A stretch of 38,649 nt of DNA from an uncultured Oscillospiraceae bacterium (GTDB lineage Bacteria; Bacillota; Clostridia; Oscillospirales; Acutalibacteraceae). Made by a program: the position numbers and the translations under genes. Below, piece by piece: positions 25,244-34,592 of this stretch. The stretch covers positions 1 through 38,649 of the forward strand of contig UQQT01000020.1 in NCBI GenBank assembly GCA_900543395.1, written 5' to 3'. The notes below the pieces were generated by a model that was not told the origin of the DNA, ran no database searches, and worked only from the letters and a program-made list of their open reading frames with translations. How positions within the stretch are numbered: the first letter of the stretch is position 1; every line of letters starts with the position of its first letter.

Positions 25244-26014
25244 ATGCAGTATAATAAAGTCGAAATATGCGGAGTGGACACGTCAAAATTAAAGGTAATG
25301 AGCGAAAAAGAAAAAATGGAATTACTGAAAAAAGCGCAGGCGGGCGATAAAAAGGCATGCGACGATCTCGTAAAGGGCAACCTAAAGCTTGTGTTAAGCG
25401 TGGTTCAGCGTTTTTCAAACCGCGGAGAAAATCCGGAGGATCTTTTTCAAGTCGGCGTTATCGGGCTTATAAAGGCGATAAGAAATTTCGACACTTCGCT
25501 TGACGTTCGGTTTTCGACGTATTCATGTCCTATGATAATCGGCGAGATACGGCGGTATTTAAGAGACAACAATGCCGTCAGAGTCAGCCGTTCCATGCGT
25601 GATACGGCATATCACGCCATGCAGGTAAAGGAAAAAATACAGAACAAATACCACCGTGAAGCGACTGTCGACGAAATAGCGAAGGAGCTTGATTTGCCCA
25701 GAGAAAACGTCGTAATCGCCCTTGAAGCAATCGTCGACCCCGTATCGCTTTTTGAGCCTATATACTCGGACAACGGCGACGCGGTATATGTTATGGATCA
25801 GGTCGGCGACTCGACGACGGATTCGGACTGGATAGACGAAATAGTAATCCGTGAATCGCTTCAAAATTTAAACGACAGAGAGAAAAAGATTATGAATATG
25901 CGTTTTATGAAAGGCATGACGCAAATGGAGGTCGCAAGCGAAATCGGCATATCGCAGGCGCAGGTGTCAAGACTCGAAAAATCGGTTATAAACAGAATTA
26001 AAAATCCGGGATAA
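25244..26014 (+). CDS. sigG: Sporulation sigma factor sigma-G
   Basis: Sigma-G is the late forespore-specific RNA polymerase sigma factor. The 256-residue protein begins with the diagnostic NKVEICGVDTSKL, followed by region 2 (FSNRGENPEDLFQVGVIGLI, then FSTYSCPMIIGEIRRYLRDNN), region 3 (VRVSRSMRDTAY) and region 4 (TQMEVASEIGISQAQVSRLEK). It shows the sigma-G rather than sigma-F signature at its N terminus, and the ATG has GGGGG upstream. It is directly followed by ymxH. The presence of this gene shows that the organism sporulates, and SpoVT, whose gene is interrupted 5 kb away, normally adjusts the sigma-G regulon. Confidence 0.96.
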   Translation: MQYNKVEICGVDTSKLKVMSEKEKMELLKKAQAGDKKACDDLVKGNLKLVLSVVQRFSNRGENPEDLFQVGVIGLIKAIRNFDTSLDVRFSTYSCPMIIGEIRRYLRDNNAVRVSRSMRDTAYHAMQVKEKIQNKYHREATVDEIAKELDLPRENVVIALEAIVDPVSLFEPIYSDNGDAVYVMDQVGDSTTDSDWIDEIVIRESLQNLNDREKKIMNMRFMKGMTQMEVASEIGISQAQVSRLEKSVINRIKNPG

Positions 26015-26059
26015 TCGCGTTTCGTTTTGAATAAATATTACTCTGTAAGGGGTGATATA

Positions 26060-26347
26060 ATGCAGTGTTCAATCAGCGAGCTTTGTCAAAAGGACGTTAT
26101 AAACACATGCGACGGCATTAAAATAGGATGCGTCGACGACGTAAAGGTCGACTGCACGACGGGCAAAATCGTCGCGCTGATAATCTCCGGAAAAAACGGA
26201 TTCTTCGGCATGGGAAAAAGCGATGATCTTTGTATAGAATGGAATTGCATAGAGGTTATAGGAAGCGACACTATTCTCGTAAAGTGCGTCGACTACCACC
26301 CGCCGTGCAAGAAAAACAGAACTCCGCTCGACGCGATGTTCAAATAA
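26060..26347 (+). CDS. ymxH: YlmC/YmxH family sporulation-associated protein
   Basis: This 95-residue PRC-barrel-like protein has the family pattern (SELCQKDVINTCDGIKIG, then DDVKVDCTTGKIVALIISG). Members follow sigG or lie in sporulation clusters in many Firmicutes. I chose the ATG at 26060 (AAGGGGTG eight bases upstream). The frame is open from 26027 but without a ribosome site there. Function is poorly defined. It is probably co-transcribed with sigG in the forespore. Confidence 0.88.
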   Translation: MQCSISELCQKDVINTCDGIKIGCVDDVKVDCTTGKIVALIISGKNGFFGMGKSDDLCIEWNCIEVIGSDTILVKCVDYHPPCKKNRTPLDAMFK

Positions 26348-26400
26348 AAAAAACGCGCTTCTTTGCAAAAATCACCTGCAAAAAAGCGCGTTATTATTTT
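26348..26400. terminator. Bidirectional terminator between ymxH and the blaR1-like gene
   Basis: AACGCGCTT (26352-26360) pairs with AAGCGCGTT (26384-26392), extended inside by TTTGCA/TGCAAA. The + side is followed by ATTATTTT, and the - side by a run of T after the stem, so it serves both converging genes. Confidence 0.85.
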
Positions 26401-27832
26401 AATTATCTGTCTTTACCGCGATTGTCGTTTCCGGAACGTTATAATCAAACGGAAAATTGTGTTCGGGCGTATTTTCATCTAATCCGAAATACTCCGCTGC
26501 GATTTTTCGGCTTTCTTCATGTAAAGCCGAGCTTGCGGAGTCGGACATATACAAAACCCGAGCCCACAGCGAAACGGGAAATATTCTTTTTACGCTGTCA
26601 GAATACAATGAACCGTCATCCGGGGTTTCGTATAGCTTGAGAACATACGGAGCGTTTGACGACGACGGATTATAAAACGTCATTGCGACAGGCGTAAACG
26701 AACCCGATACGGAGTAAAGCAATCCGTTTTGAGCAGTCCATTCGTCATAAAGACACAGCGCGTAAACTTTCGTTTCGCGAATACCTCGTTTAACCCTGAG
26801 AATTTTGTTCGAAACCGTTTTAAATTCGCCCTCCAGATACTTTCCGTCGTTATCGGAAAAAACGGCGGAGTCCACCGCGGTTTTAAGCTTATCGGGCATA
26901 TTGTCCCGAGTATATCTGTCCGTAAGAAAACACGCGCCTGTAATTACACACAGCGCAATGCACACCGCAAGTAAGGCTTTTGCTGGCTTTTTGCCGTTCA
27001 TAACGGATTTAATACGTTCTTTTACGGTTACCTCGCCGAACGACAGCGGGCAGATCGAAATTCTGCTTTCCTTAACAGAGAAGTCAAACAGAGCCTGCAT
27101 ATAGTCCGATCTCTGCTCTTTATCCATATTTATAATTATACTTTCGTCGCATGCAAGCTCAATGTCACGGCAAAGCAGTACAAAACTTAATATGACAAAC
27201 GGATTGAACCAGTGTACAGCCGTAATTAAAAATCCGACAGTTTTGGTTATATGGTCGCGCCGTCTGATATGTGCGTTCTCATGCAGTATAACGCTTCCCC
27301 TGTCGGCAGGCGAAATATTAAACGGCAGGTATATCTTAGGCTTAATAAGTCCGAAAACAAACGGCGAAGAAACATTGTCACACTCGTATACGTTTTCAGT
27401 AAACAAAACTGCGGTGCCGACTTTTCTTTTAAGCATAAAATAACTTATGACGGCGTAAATCAGAATTCCGACAGCGCCCGCAAGCCAGATATACGAAAAT
27501 ATATCCGCAACCGCAGCAGTGTTTACGGATGAAAAGACAGAGGATCCCGTAATCTTATCCGCCGCGATATCGACCGGAGATATCCCCGAATTAATTATAA
27601 AAGAGCCGCCGGCAGAGCTCCCATGAGCTATCACCTGAGAACTCGGAACGAGACTTGCCGGACTGCCGGGCAGATTAGGACATACAAGTCTGACTGCGAC
27701 GTTTCCCCATAACACGATTCTGAATTTTTTCGGCATTTTCTTAAAAACAAGTCTTATGAGCATAACGGCAAGTATAAGCCACACCGCACTCAGACTCATA
27801 TTGAGAATATAAACAAAAATATCGGAAATCAT
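26399..27832 (-). CDS. blaR1: BlaR1/MecR1-like M56 membrane metallopeptidase sensor
   Basis: This 477-residue protein has four membrane segments (about 5-30, 111-133, 198-221, 285-303) and an M56 peptidase core with the zinc motif HENAH (184-188) and ELACDES (225-231). BlaR1-type proteins sense a ligand outside and cleave the BlaI repressor inside. The extracellular C-terminal domain (about 304-477) is only some 170 residues and I see no penicillin-binding SxxK-type signature, so the signal may not be a beta-lactam. It overlaps blaI by 4 bp. No beta-lactamase gene is in the window. Confidence 0.85.
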   Translation of the reverse strand: MISDIFVYILNMSLSAVWLILAVMLIRLVFKKMPKKFRIVLWGNVAVRLVCPNLPGSPASLVPSSQVIAHGSSAGGSFIINSGISPVDIAADKITGSSVFSSVNTAAVADIFSYIWLAGAVGILIYAVISYFMLKRKVGTAVLFTENVYECDNVSSPFVFGLIKPKIYLPFNISPADRGSVILHENAHIRRRDHITKTVGFLITAVHWFNPFVILSFVLLCRDIELACDESIIINMDKEQRSDYMQALFDFSVKESRISICPLSFGEVTVKERIKSVMNGKKPAKALLAVCIALCVITGACFLTDRYTRDNMPDKLKTAVDSAVFSDNDGKYLEGEFKTVSNKILRVKRGIRETKVYALCLYDEWTAQNGLLYSVSGSFTPVAMTFYNPSSSNAPYVLKLYETPDDGSLYSDSVKRIFPVSLWARVLYMSDSASSALHEESRKIAAEYFGLDENTPEHNFPFDYNVPETTIAVKTDN

Positions 27833-28197
27833 TGTTTTTCCCTCCTGTATTTGTCTATCATCTCCTGAATTTTGTCCGCTTCATCGTCCGACAGTCTGCT
27901 GTGCTTAGTAAACGACGCGATAAATGCCGGCAGTGAGCCTTCAAAAGTGCGCTCAACCATTTCATCGATTTCGGCAGCCTGCGCCTCGTCCTTGCTTATA
28001 AGCGAGGTAACCACGCTGTTTTCGTTTTTCACAACACCTCGCTGTGAAAGACGTTTAATCACGGTGTACGTGGTAGTCGGCTTCCATCCGAGCTTTTCCG
28101 AGCAAAGACGTACAAGCTCACTGCTTTTTATCGGTTCATGTTCCCATAGAATGAGACAAAATCTGTATTCGCTTTCGAAAATTTTGGGCGTTTCCAT
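27829..28197 (-). CDS. blaI: BlaI/MecI-family winged-helix repressor
   Basis: This 122-residue protein has the BlaI winged helix (LWEHEPIKSSELVRLCSEKLGWKP followed by TTYTVIKRLSQRGVVKNE) and a C-terminal dimerisation part containing a likely cleavage segment. It represses its own operon by binding TCTAAT/TTAGA-type palindromes, two of which lie just upstream. It is cleaved by the BlaR1-like protein upon signal. Confidence 0.92.
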   Translation of the reverse strand: METPKIFESEYRFCLILWEHEPIKSSELVRLCSEKLGWKPTTTYTVIKRLSQRGVVKNENSVVTSLISKDEAQAAEIDEMVERTFEGSLPAFIASFTKHSRLSDDEADKIQEMIDKYRREKQ

Positions 28198-28209
28198 TAT
28201 AAAAACCTC

Positions 28210-28262
28210 CTCTAATGCGTTAGAGTCATTTTCAGTCTAACACATTAGAGTAACTTTGTCAA
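28210..28262 (-). promoter_or_regulatory. Promoter with two BlaI-type operators
   Basis: Two palindromes of the same half-site are present: CTCTAATGCGTTAGAG (28210-28225) and TCTAACACATTAGA (28236-28249). A - strand TTGACA (28262-28257) and TAGACT (28239-28234, 17-nt spacer) form the promoter, so the second palindrome overlaps the -10 and spacer and the first lies between the promoter and blaI. This fits BlaI autorepression. Confidence 0.85.
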
Positions 28263-28263
28263 G

Positions 28264-28307
28264 AAAAAATGCTGTAATCAATGCAGATAAATGCAAAGAT
28301 TACAGCA
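28264..28307 (-). terminator. Terminator of the iol operon
   Basis: A 10-bp stem TGCTGTAATC / GATTACAGCA (28270-28279 with 28298-28307, 18-nt loop) is followed on the - strand by TTTTTT, 36 bases after the iolG stop. It is immediately next to the blaI -35 box. Confidence 0.8.
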
Positions 28308-28343
28308 AGCAAACAAAAATTTAACCCGGTAAATTATTGTTTG

Positions 28344-29357
28344 TTATTCTATTTCCGAAACAAGCACGGGTCTGTGTTCGGCTACGGATTTTTTCGCCGC
28401 GAGAGCGACTCTGACCGACTGCATACCCGCATGGATTCCGACGGGAACATCGGTATCGTTTTCACATGCACAGACAAACTGTCTCATTTCCTCGGAGAAT
28501 GACTCCATATATCTTTCAAGGAAGAAGAACAGCGGCTTCTCGCCCGTAACGCCGTTTGCGTCTGAAACTACGGCGGAGGAAAGAGTGTCGTTCGACGTTG
28601 CGACCATACCCTTTGAGCCGAACAGCTCCGCTCTCTGGTCGTAGCCGTACGCCGCGCGTCTTGAATTATCGATAACGGCAAGTGCGCCGTTTGACATCTT
28701 CAGCGTAATAACCGCCGTATCAACATCACCCTGTTTGCCTATCTCGGGATCAACAAGGACTGCGGAATTGACGTAAACCTCTTGAACGTCGGAATTCGTA
28801 AGAAACGCCGCCATATCGAAATCGTGAATAGTCATGTCAAGGAAGATTCCGCCCGAAACGGCAATGTATTTGGGGTTGGGAGGCTCAGGATCTCTCGAGG
28901 TGATTTTAAGAATATGCGCGCCGCCGATTCTGCCGTCGTCGTATGCCTTGCGGATTGCGGCGAAGTTATGGTCGAATCTGCGGTTAAATCCGACCTGAAG
29001 CTTAACGCCCGGGTGTGAATCGAGTGCGTCGGCAACCTCTTTTATTTTAGCAATCGAATGATCGACGGGCTTCTCGCAGAAAACGTGCTTTCCCGCGTTG
29101 ATCGCCTCTATTGAAACAGAAGCGTGCGTATCTGTCGACGAGCATACGAGAACTGCGTCAATATCATCATCCTCGATAATTTTGTGATAATCCTCATATA
29201 TTTTTTCAACGCCGAAGCCATTGATAAACGACTTGGTTTCATCATTCATAAACGGATCTGCAACCGCCGTTACGACCGCGTTTTTTACATGATACGAAAT
29301 GGATTCAAGATGAACCTTGCCGATTCTTCCCGCTCCGATAATGCCTATTCTGAGCAT
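28344..29357 (-). CDS. iolG: Myo-inositol 2-dehydrogenase
   Basis: IolG oxidises myo-inositol to 2-keto-myo-inositol with NAD, the first step of the pathway. The 337-residue protein has an N-terminal Rossmann fold (GIIGAGRIGKVHL), the EKPV motif (GKHVFCEKPVDHS) with catalytic Lys, and the later IHDFDM segment typical of IolG/Gfo-Idh enzymes. It is the last gene of the operon, 41 bases after iolA, with its own AAGGGAG site. Length and motifs are normal. A related inositol isomer could also be the substrate. Confidence 0.88.
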   Translation of the reverse strand: MLRIGIIGAGRIGKVHLESISYHVKNAVVTAVADPFMNDETKSFINGFGVEKIYEDYHKIIEDDDIDAVLVCSSTDTHASVSIEAINAGKHVFCEKPVDHSIAKIKEVADALDSHPGVKLQVGFNRRFDHNFAAIRKAYDDGRIGGAHILKITSRDPEPPNPKYIAVSGGIFLDMTIHDFDMAAFLTNSDVQEVYVNSAVLVDPEIGKQGDVDTAVITLKMSNGALAVIDNSRRAAYGYDQRAELFGSKGMVATSNDTLSSAVVSDANGVTGEKPLFFFLERYMESFSEEMRQFVCACENDTDVPVGIHAGMQSVRVALAAKKSVAEHRPVLVSEIE

Positions 29358-29398
29358 AAATTATCTCCCTTTTATTAAAATTTCAATACATTATACAA

Positions 29399-30904
29399 TT
29401 AAATTGTGCCGTCCCATGTGGAAACAACGGTGTTTTTGCCCTCGTCCTCGTCGAACCAGCGGGTCGTAACGGTCTTTGACTCCGTATAGAATCTGTACGC
29501 GTCCTTGCCGAGGCAGTGGAGATCGCCGAAGAACGAATTTTTATGACCCGAGAACGGGAAGAATCCGATGGGTACGGGGATTCCGACGTTAACGCCGACC
29601 ATACCGCCGTCCGTATGACGTACGAATTCTCTTGCAAAATATCCGTTCTGCGTAAAAATAACGGAACCGTTTGCATAAGGATTTGCGTTCATGATTTCAA
29701 GCCCCTCATTGAAATCCTTGCATCTCTTAATGCAGAGTACGGGGCCGAAAACCTCGTCCCTGCCTATCGTCATGTCCTCTGTTACATGATCGAATACCGT
29801 GGGACCTACATAATAGCCGTTTTCGTAACCCTCAACAACACAGTTTCTGCCGTCAAGGACAAGCTGTGCGCCCTCCTTTACGCCCTTATCGATATCGGCG
29901 ATAACCTCGTCGTAATGCTTTTTATATGTAATGGGTCCGAGCTTGGAAGTCTTATCGTAAGCGGGGCCTACTTTGATATTTGAAGCCTGCTTTTTAAGCT
30001 CGGCGACGAATTTATCGGCAATACTCTCCTCTACGACGCAGCATGAGAGTGCCATACATCTCTGACCGGCGCATCCGAACGCGGAGTTGATAACTCCCGC
30101 AACGGTTCTCTCAATGGGAGTGTCGGACATAACGAGCGCATGATTCTTCGCCTGGCAGAGTGCCTGAACTCTTTTGCCTGACTTAGCCGCTCTCTCATAT
30201 ATAAGCTTGCCTACGGGGGTCGAGCCTACGAACGTGATACCCTTGATGTCGGGATGGTCGAGGAGAACATTTATCTCATTTCTCGAACATGTTACGATAT
30301 TGATAACGCCGTCGGGAACGCCGGCCTCTTTATAAAGCTCTGCAATTCGAAACGCGGTTCTCGGAGTGAGGCTCGCGGCTTTTAATACTAATGTATTACC
30401 GCACGCGATACATGTCGGAGCCATCCAGCCGAACGGAATCATAGCCGGGAAGTTAACGGGGACGATACCTGCGAAAACGCCGAGAGGCTCGCGGTATTTA
30501 ACGGTGTCGTAACCTCTTGAGGCGTCCATAATGCTCTCGCCCATCATAAGAGACGGAACCTGCGTCGCAAGCTCGGTACCCTCCTTTGCTTTGAGTACGT
30601 CGCCCTCGGCTTCCGCCCAGACCTTGCCGTTTTCCTCGGCTACGAGCATAGTAAGCTCATCCATGTGCTCCATAATAAGGTCGCGGATCTTGTACATGAT
30701 CTGCGCTCTCTTGACAGCGGGGGTTCCGCTCCAGCCGGGGTACGCAGCTTTTGCCGCCGCAACAGCTTCGTTTACCTCATCTGCGGTACAGCACGGAGCA
30801 TAGCCCGTAACCTCGCCCGTCGATGGATTGTGAAGATCGTAGTATTTGTCAGTCTTTGACTCAACGTACCGACCGTTGCAGAAATATTTTAATTTTTCAG
30901 CCAT
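29399..30904 (-). CDS. iolA: Malonate/methylmalonate-semialdehyde dehydrogenase (CoA-acylating)
   Basis: This enzyme converts malonate semialdehyde to acetyl-CoA and CO2, the last step of inositol catabolism. The 501-residue protein is an aldehyde dehydrogenase with the nucleophile region SAFGCAGQRCMALS and the GSTPVG cofactor loop (FVGSTPVGKLIYERA). QALCQAKNHALVMSD is typical of the CoA-acylating MmsA/IolA group. An AAGGAGA site precedes the ATG. It lies between iolE and iolG. Confidence 0.92.
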   Translation of the reverse strand: MAEKLKYFCNGRYVESKTDKYYDLHNPSTGEVTGYAPCCTADEVNEAVAAAKAAYPGWSGTPAVKRAQIMYKIRDLIMEHMDELTMLVAEENGKVWAEAEGDVLKAKEGTELATQVPSLMMGESIMDASRGYDTVKYREPLGVFAGIVPVNFPAMIPFGWMAPTCIACGNTLVLKAASLTPRTAFRIAELYKEAGVPDGVINIVTCSRNEINVLLDHPDIKGITFVGSTPVGKLIYERAAKSGKRVQALCQAKNHALVMSDTPIERTVAGVINSAFGCAGQRCMALSCCVVEESIADKFVAELKKQASNIKVGPAYDKTSKLGPITYKKHYDEVIADIDKGVKEGAQLVLDGRNCVVEGYENGYYVGPTVFDHVTEDMTIGRDEVFGPVLCIKRCKDFNEGLEIMNANPYANGSVIFTQNGYFAREFVRHTDGGMVGVNVGIPVPIGFFPFSGHKNSFFGDLHCLGKDAYRFYTESKTVTTRWFDEDEGKNTVVSTWDGTI

Positions 30905-30933
30905 TATTATATCTCCTTTTGATTATTTTTGAA

Positions 30934-31827
30934 TTATAAGCCCGTCTTTTCGGCAATGTATTTTCTCGCTTTTAACGCGTATTCAAACGGATTCGCGGCT
31001 GCGGGATCCTGCTCGGCTTCAACGAGTACGTAGCCCTCATAGCCGTTATCGCTCAACACGTCGAATATCGGAGTAAAGTCGATAGCCCCGTCGCCGGGGA
31101 CGGTAAATGTTCCGAGTCTGACGCCCTGTAAAAACGAAAGGTGATTTTTCCGAACCTCTTCGATTTTTTCGGGGCGGATATCTTTAAGATGAACATGCTT
31201 GATTCTGCCTATGTATTTTTTAAGAACGGACATATAGTCCTCACCGCAGTATGCAAGATGACCCGAGTCGAAAAGCAGACTGAAATATTCGGGGTCGGTA
31301 TTCTCCATAAGTCTGTCGATTTCCGCTTCGGTCTGAACAACGGTGCCCATATGATGATGGAATGTAAGAGCAATGCCCATGTCCTTGGCGATCTTGCCGA
31401 GCTTGTTTACGCCGGTGCAGAGCTTATCCCATTCCTCGTCGTTCATAATGTATTTTTCCTCGAAAATTGCCTTGTCGGTGCCCTGTATGGAATGACCCTG
31501 TTCGCTCATTCCGACGACCTTTGCGCCCATTTTCTTTAAAAACGTGATATGCTTTATAAAATCCTTTTCCGTTTCTTCATAAGGCTTTGTAGTAAGAAAA
31601 GCGGAGAACCATGCGTTGCATATCCTCATTCCTCTTAAATCGAGAGCCTTTTTGAGAACGTCGGGATCCTTAGGGTATTTGTTGCCTATTTCACAGCCCG
31701 TAAAGCCTGCGAGAGCCATCTCCGAAATGCACTGTTCGAACGTGTTTTCACTGCCCAAGTCGGGCATATCGTCGTTTGTCCAAGCAATCGGAGCAATACC
31801 GAGTTTAACTTTGTTTTTATCGAGCAT
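30934..31827 (-). CDS. iolE: Myo-inosose-2 dehydratase
   Basis: IolE dehydrates 2-keto-myo-inositol to 3D-(3,5/4)-trihydroxycyclohexane-1,2-dione. The 297-residue TIM-barrel protein starts with KVKLGIAPIAWTNDDMPDLG and contains the family metal-site pattern in LTFHHHMGTVVQT and HVHLKDIRPE. It starts one base after the iolD stop with GAGG upstream, so the two are coupled. Confidence 0.93.
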   Translation of the reverse strand: MLDKNKVKLGIAPIAWTNDDMPDLGSENTFEQCISEMALAGFTGCEIGNKYPKDPDVLKKALDLRGMRICNAWFSAFLTTKPYEETEKDFIKHITFLKKMGAKVVGMSEQGHSIQGTDKAIFEEKYIMNDEEWDKLCTGVNKLGKIAKDMGIALTFHHHMGTVVQTEAEIDRLMENTDPEYFSLLFDSGHLAYCGEDYMSVLKKYIGRIKHVHLKDIRPEKIEEVRKNHLSFLQGVRLGTFTVPGDGAIDFTPIFDVLSDNGYEGYVLVEAEQDPAAANPFEYALKARKYIAEKTGL

Positions 31828-31828
31828 A

Positions 31829-33751
31829 TCAATATTTCCTCGCTTTATTCAAATTCTTTTTCTTATTTTCGTAAGCTTCGTTTACGCTCTTTTTAGAACT
31901 CGTCGAAGCAATGCCCACGTGCCACCATGCGCCGTAGCCGTCCGTCATGGTTTTGGGCAGAACCTTTATATCGATAAGAGTCGAAACGGTCTGCTTTTTG
32001 CTGTCCTCAAGCGCGAATCTCAATTCATCGAGATTTTTTGCGGTATAAGCTTTAACGCCGTAGCCCGAAGCGCATTTTGCAAAATCAATCGGTATAAAAT
32101 CTCCGAGAAGCTCTCCGTTATCGTCACGGCTTCTGAATTCCGTAGCGAGGTTTCCTATGCCGTTACTCATCTGAAGATTGTTGATGCATCCGAATCCCGA
32201 ATTGTCAAACAGCAGAACATTTATCTTCTTTTTCTCCTGAATTGAAGTAATAAGCTCGGAGTGAAGCATTAAATAGCTTCCGTCGCCGCAGAATGCGTAA
32301 ACCTCCCTGTCGGGTTCGGCAAGCTTTGAACCGAGCGCGCCCGCTATTTCATAACCCATGCACGAGTATCCGTACTCCATGTTATACGAATCCTTAACGT
32401 CGGTCGTCCACATTCTCTGAAGACATCCGGGAAGAGAACCCGCGGCTGCAACGGCTATCGCGTCGGGAGAAATAACCTCTCTGATAAGCGCGACGGCGGA
32501 GGTCTGCGTGATATTGCTTCCCGTCATTTTAACGAAATCCTCGATACTGCTCTCATAGCCCGCCTTTATCATAGGCTCGAAGCTTTCGCCGTAACGGTAG
32601 TCGGCAAGACGTTTCATCTCTTTCGCCCACGCGTCTTTTGCTTCTTTTATTTCATTTGTATATCCGCTCTTATATGATAACTTCTCAAGCTTTTCGGTCA
32701 GAGCCTTTATTGACCGCTTTGCGTCGCCTACGCATTTTACCGCGTCAAGCTTATACGCGTCGAAACGCGAAGTGTTTATTGTAACGAATTTAACGTTCGG
32801 ATTCTGATAAAGCGACTTTGAAGCCGTCGTAAAGTCTGAAAATCTCGTTCCGATTCCGATTATAACGTCCGCGTCCTTAGCTATCGAATTTGCGGCGGCG
32901 TTGCCGGTAACGCCTATTCCTCCGAGGTTTAGATAATGTGACGATTTTGTCGCGCTCTTGCCCGACTGCGTATCGGCGTAAGGGATATTGAATTTCTCGC
33001 AGAATGAGCAGAGCTCTTCTCCCGCTTCGGAATATCTTACTCCGCCGCCGCAGATTACGAGCGGTTTTTCCGCGTTTGCGATAATCGAAGCGATATCGTC
33101 AATCTCCTCCGGCTGAGGAACCGGACGTGCGATTCTGTGAACTCTCTTTTCAAAGAACGAATCGGGATAATCATAGCTTTCGCCCTCTACGTCCTGCGGA
33201 ACAGAAACGCATACCGCGCCCATGTTTCCTACGTCCGTCAGCGCGCGCATTGCGTTTATCATGGCGGTCATGAGCTGTTCGGGACGGGAGACTCTGTCCC
33301 AGTAACGGCACACGGGCTTGAACGCGTCGTTAGTCGTTATCGAGAGAGAACCGGGCTGCTCGAACTGCTGTAAAACAGGGTCGGGCTGACGGGTAGAAAA
33401 CGTGTCCGCAGGCAGTAACAGAAGCGGGATATGGTTTACGGTTGCCGTAGCGGCGGCGGTAACCATATTCGCGCTGCCGGGTCCTATCGAGGATGAGCAG
33501 GCGATAATCTTACGTCTGTTATTCTGCTTTGCGTACGCCGTCGCACAGTGAGCCATTCCCTGCTCGTTTTTGCCCTGAAAAACCTTAAGAGACCCCCTGT
33601 CCTCATCAAGAGCCTGACCTAATCCGACGACTATTCCGTGTCCGAATACCGTGAATACTCCCTCGACAAATTTTGTTTCAACTCCGTCGAAGGAAATGTA
33701 CTGATTGTCGAGAAATTTTACAAGAGCCTGAGCCATTGTCATTTTAGGCAT
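31829..33751 (-). CDS. iolD: 3D-(3,5/4)-trihydroxycyclohexane-1,2-dione hydrolase
   Basis: IolD is the thiamine-diphosphate-dependent enzyme that opens the ring of the IolE product to 5-deoxy-glucuronate. The 640-residue protein has the N-terminal TPP domain with the catalytic Glu region (FVEGVFTVFGHGIVVGLG) and the C-terminal TPP-binding motif GDGSYLMLHSEL leading to NSGFGCINNLQMSNG. The length matches the family. The ATG has AGGAAA upstream. Confidence 0.95.
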   Translation of the reverse strand: MPKMTMAQALVKFLDNQYISFDGVETKFVEGVFTVFGHGIVVGLGQALDEDRGSLKVFQGKNEQGMAHCATAYAKQNNRRKIIACSSSIGPGSANMVTAAATATVNHIPLLLLPADTFSTRQPDPVLQQFEQPGSLSITTNDAFKPVCRYWDRVSRPEQLMTAMINAMRALTDVGNMGAVCVSVPQDVEGESYDYPDSFFEKRVHRIARPVPQPEEIDDIASIIANAEKPLVICGGGVRYSEAGEELCSFCEKFNIPYADTQSGKSATKSSHYLNLGGIGVTGNAAANSIAKDADVIIGIGTRFSDFTTASKSLYQNPNVKFVTINTSRFDAYKLDAVKCVGDAKRSIKALTEKLEKLSYKSGYTNEIKEAKDAWAKEMKRLADYRYGESFEPMIKAGYESSIEDFVKMTGSNITQTSAVALIREVISPDAIAVAAAGSLPGCLQRMWTTDVKDSYNMEYGYSCMGYEIAGALGSKLAEPDREVYAFCGDGSYLMLHSELITSIQEKKKINVLLFDNSGFGCINNLQMSNGIGNLATEFRSRDDNGELLGDFIPIDFAKCASGYGVKAYTAKNLDELRFALEDSKKQTVSTLIDIKVLPKTMTDGYGAWWHVGIASTSSKKSVNEAYENKKKNLNKARKY

Positions 33752-33798
33752 AATGATTTTTCCTTTCGTAAACTAATTTTATAAACGGAATTGAATTT

Positions 33799-34572
33799 CT
33801 ATTTTTCGTCGAGGAGCCATTTATGCTCGTCGGATACGATTCTCGTTGTTTTATACCACGGATCGCCGTCAATGTGGCGTATCATCCATACGTAATACAT
33901 ATTATATCCGGGAGCTGCGGCCTGCTCATGATCCTGTCCGTTTCTTATCGTGCAGAACGAGCCGTCCACGCTCTTATATACCTCGTCACCGTTAAAGCAC
34001 GCGCCGAAGCCCTGTGGTTTGTCAAACTGATAGTAATAAACCTCGGGCTGCGGGTGGTGATGGGGCGGATAGCTCGACCAGCGTCCGGGCTTGTTGAACA
34101 CCTCGCCCATAACCATGTTCGAATACGGAGCGTTGTCAATGTCGAACATAGTTGAAACGACTCTGTGTCCTGAGCCGTTCCATTGACCGAGACCGAATTC
34201 CTGATAAAGGCAGTCCTCGGGAGCGTAGAATACCGCGTCGAATTTTTTATCGTTATCTGTCTGCTGAATTACGAATTCGCTCGTCTCGGCGGCTTCGATT
34301 TCAATCGGCGTATTACCGTCCGCGTGCAGGCAGTACGGCTTCATCTCGAAGGCGTCGCGTCTTGAGCATTCGCGTTCTTCGCCGTTCCATTTAAAAATAA
34401 TTTTTCCTTTTATAAGAAGAACCGCAGTCTCGTCGCCCGGAGAAAATATCTTCATACTCCTCCATTTTTCAAGGCGTTTCACCGTGATATCCATATTCAT
34501 ATCGGCGTTTTTGCCTTTTCTCGAACACAAAACCTTTTCGCCGTTTTCATCAAAAGGTAAATTTTCGAACAT
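33799..34572 (-). CDS. iolB: 5-deoxy-glucuronate isomerase
   Basis: IolB isomerises 5-deoxy-glucuronate to 2-deoxy-5-keto-gluconate. The 257-residue cupin protein shows the metal site HHHPQPEVYYYQFDKPQGFG and the IRNGQDHEQAAAPGYNMYYVWM stretch with a late histidine ligand. The start has GAGGGA upstream. Spacing to iolC is 20 bases. Confidence 0.93.
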   Translation of the reverse strand: MFENLPFDENGEKVLCSRKGKNADMNMDITVKRLEKWRSMKIFSPGDETAVLLIKGKIIFKWNGEERECSRRDAFEMKPYCLHADGNTPIEIEAAETSEFVIQQTDNDKKFDAVFYAPEDCLYQEFGLGQWNGSGHRVVSTMFDIDNAPYSNMVMGEVFNKPGRWSSYPPHHHPQPEVYYYQFDKPQGFGACFNGDEVYKSVDGSFCTIRNGQDHEQAAAPGYNMYYVWMIRHIDGDPWYKTTRIVSDEHKWLLDEK

Positions 34573-34592
34573 AATTTATCCCTCTTTATAAA

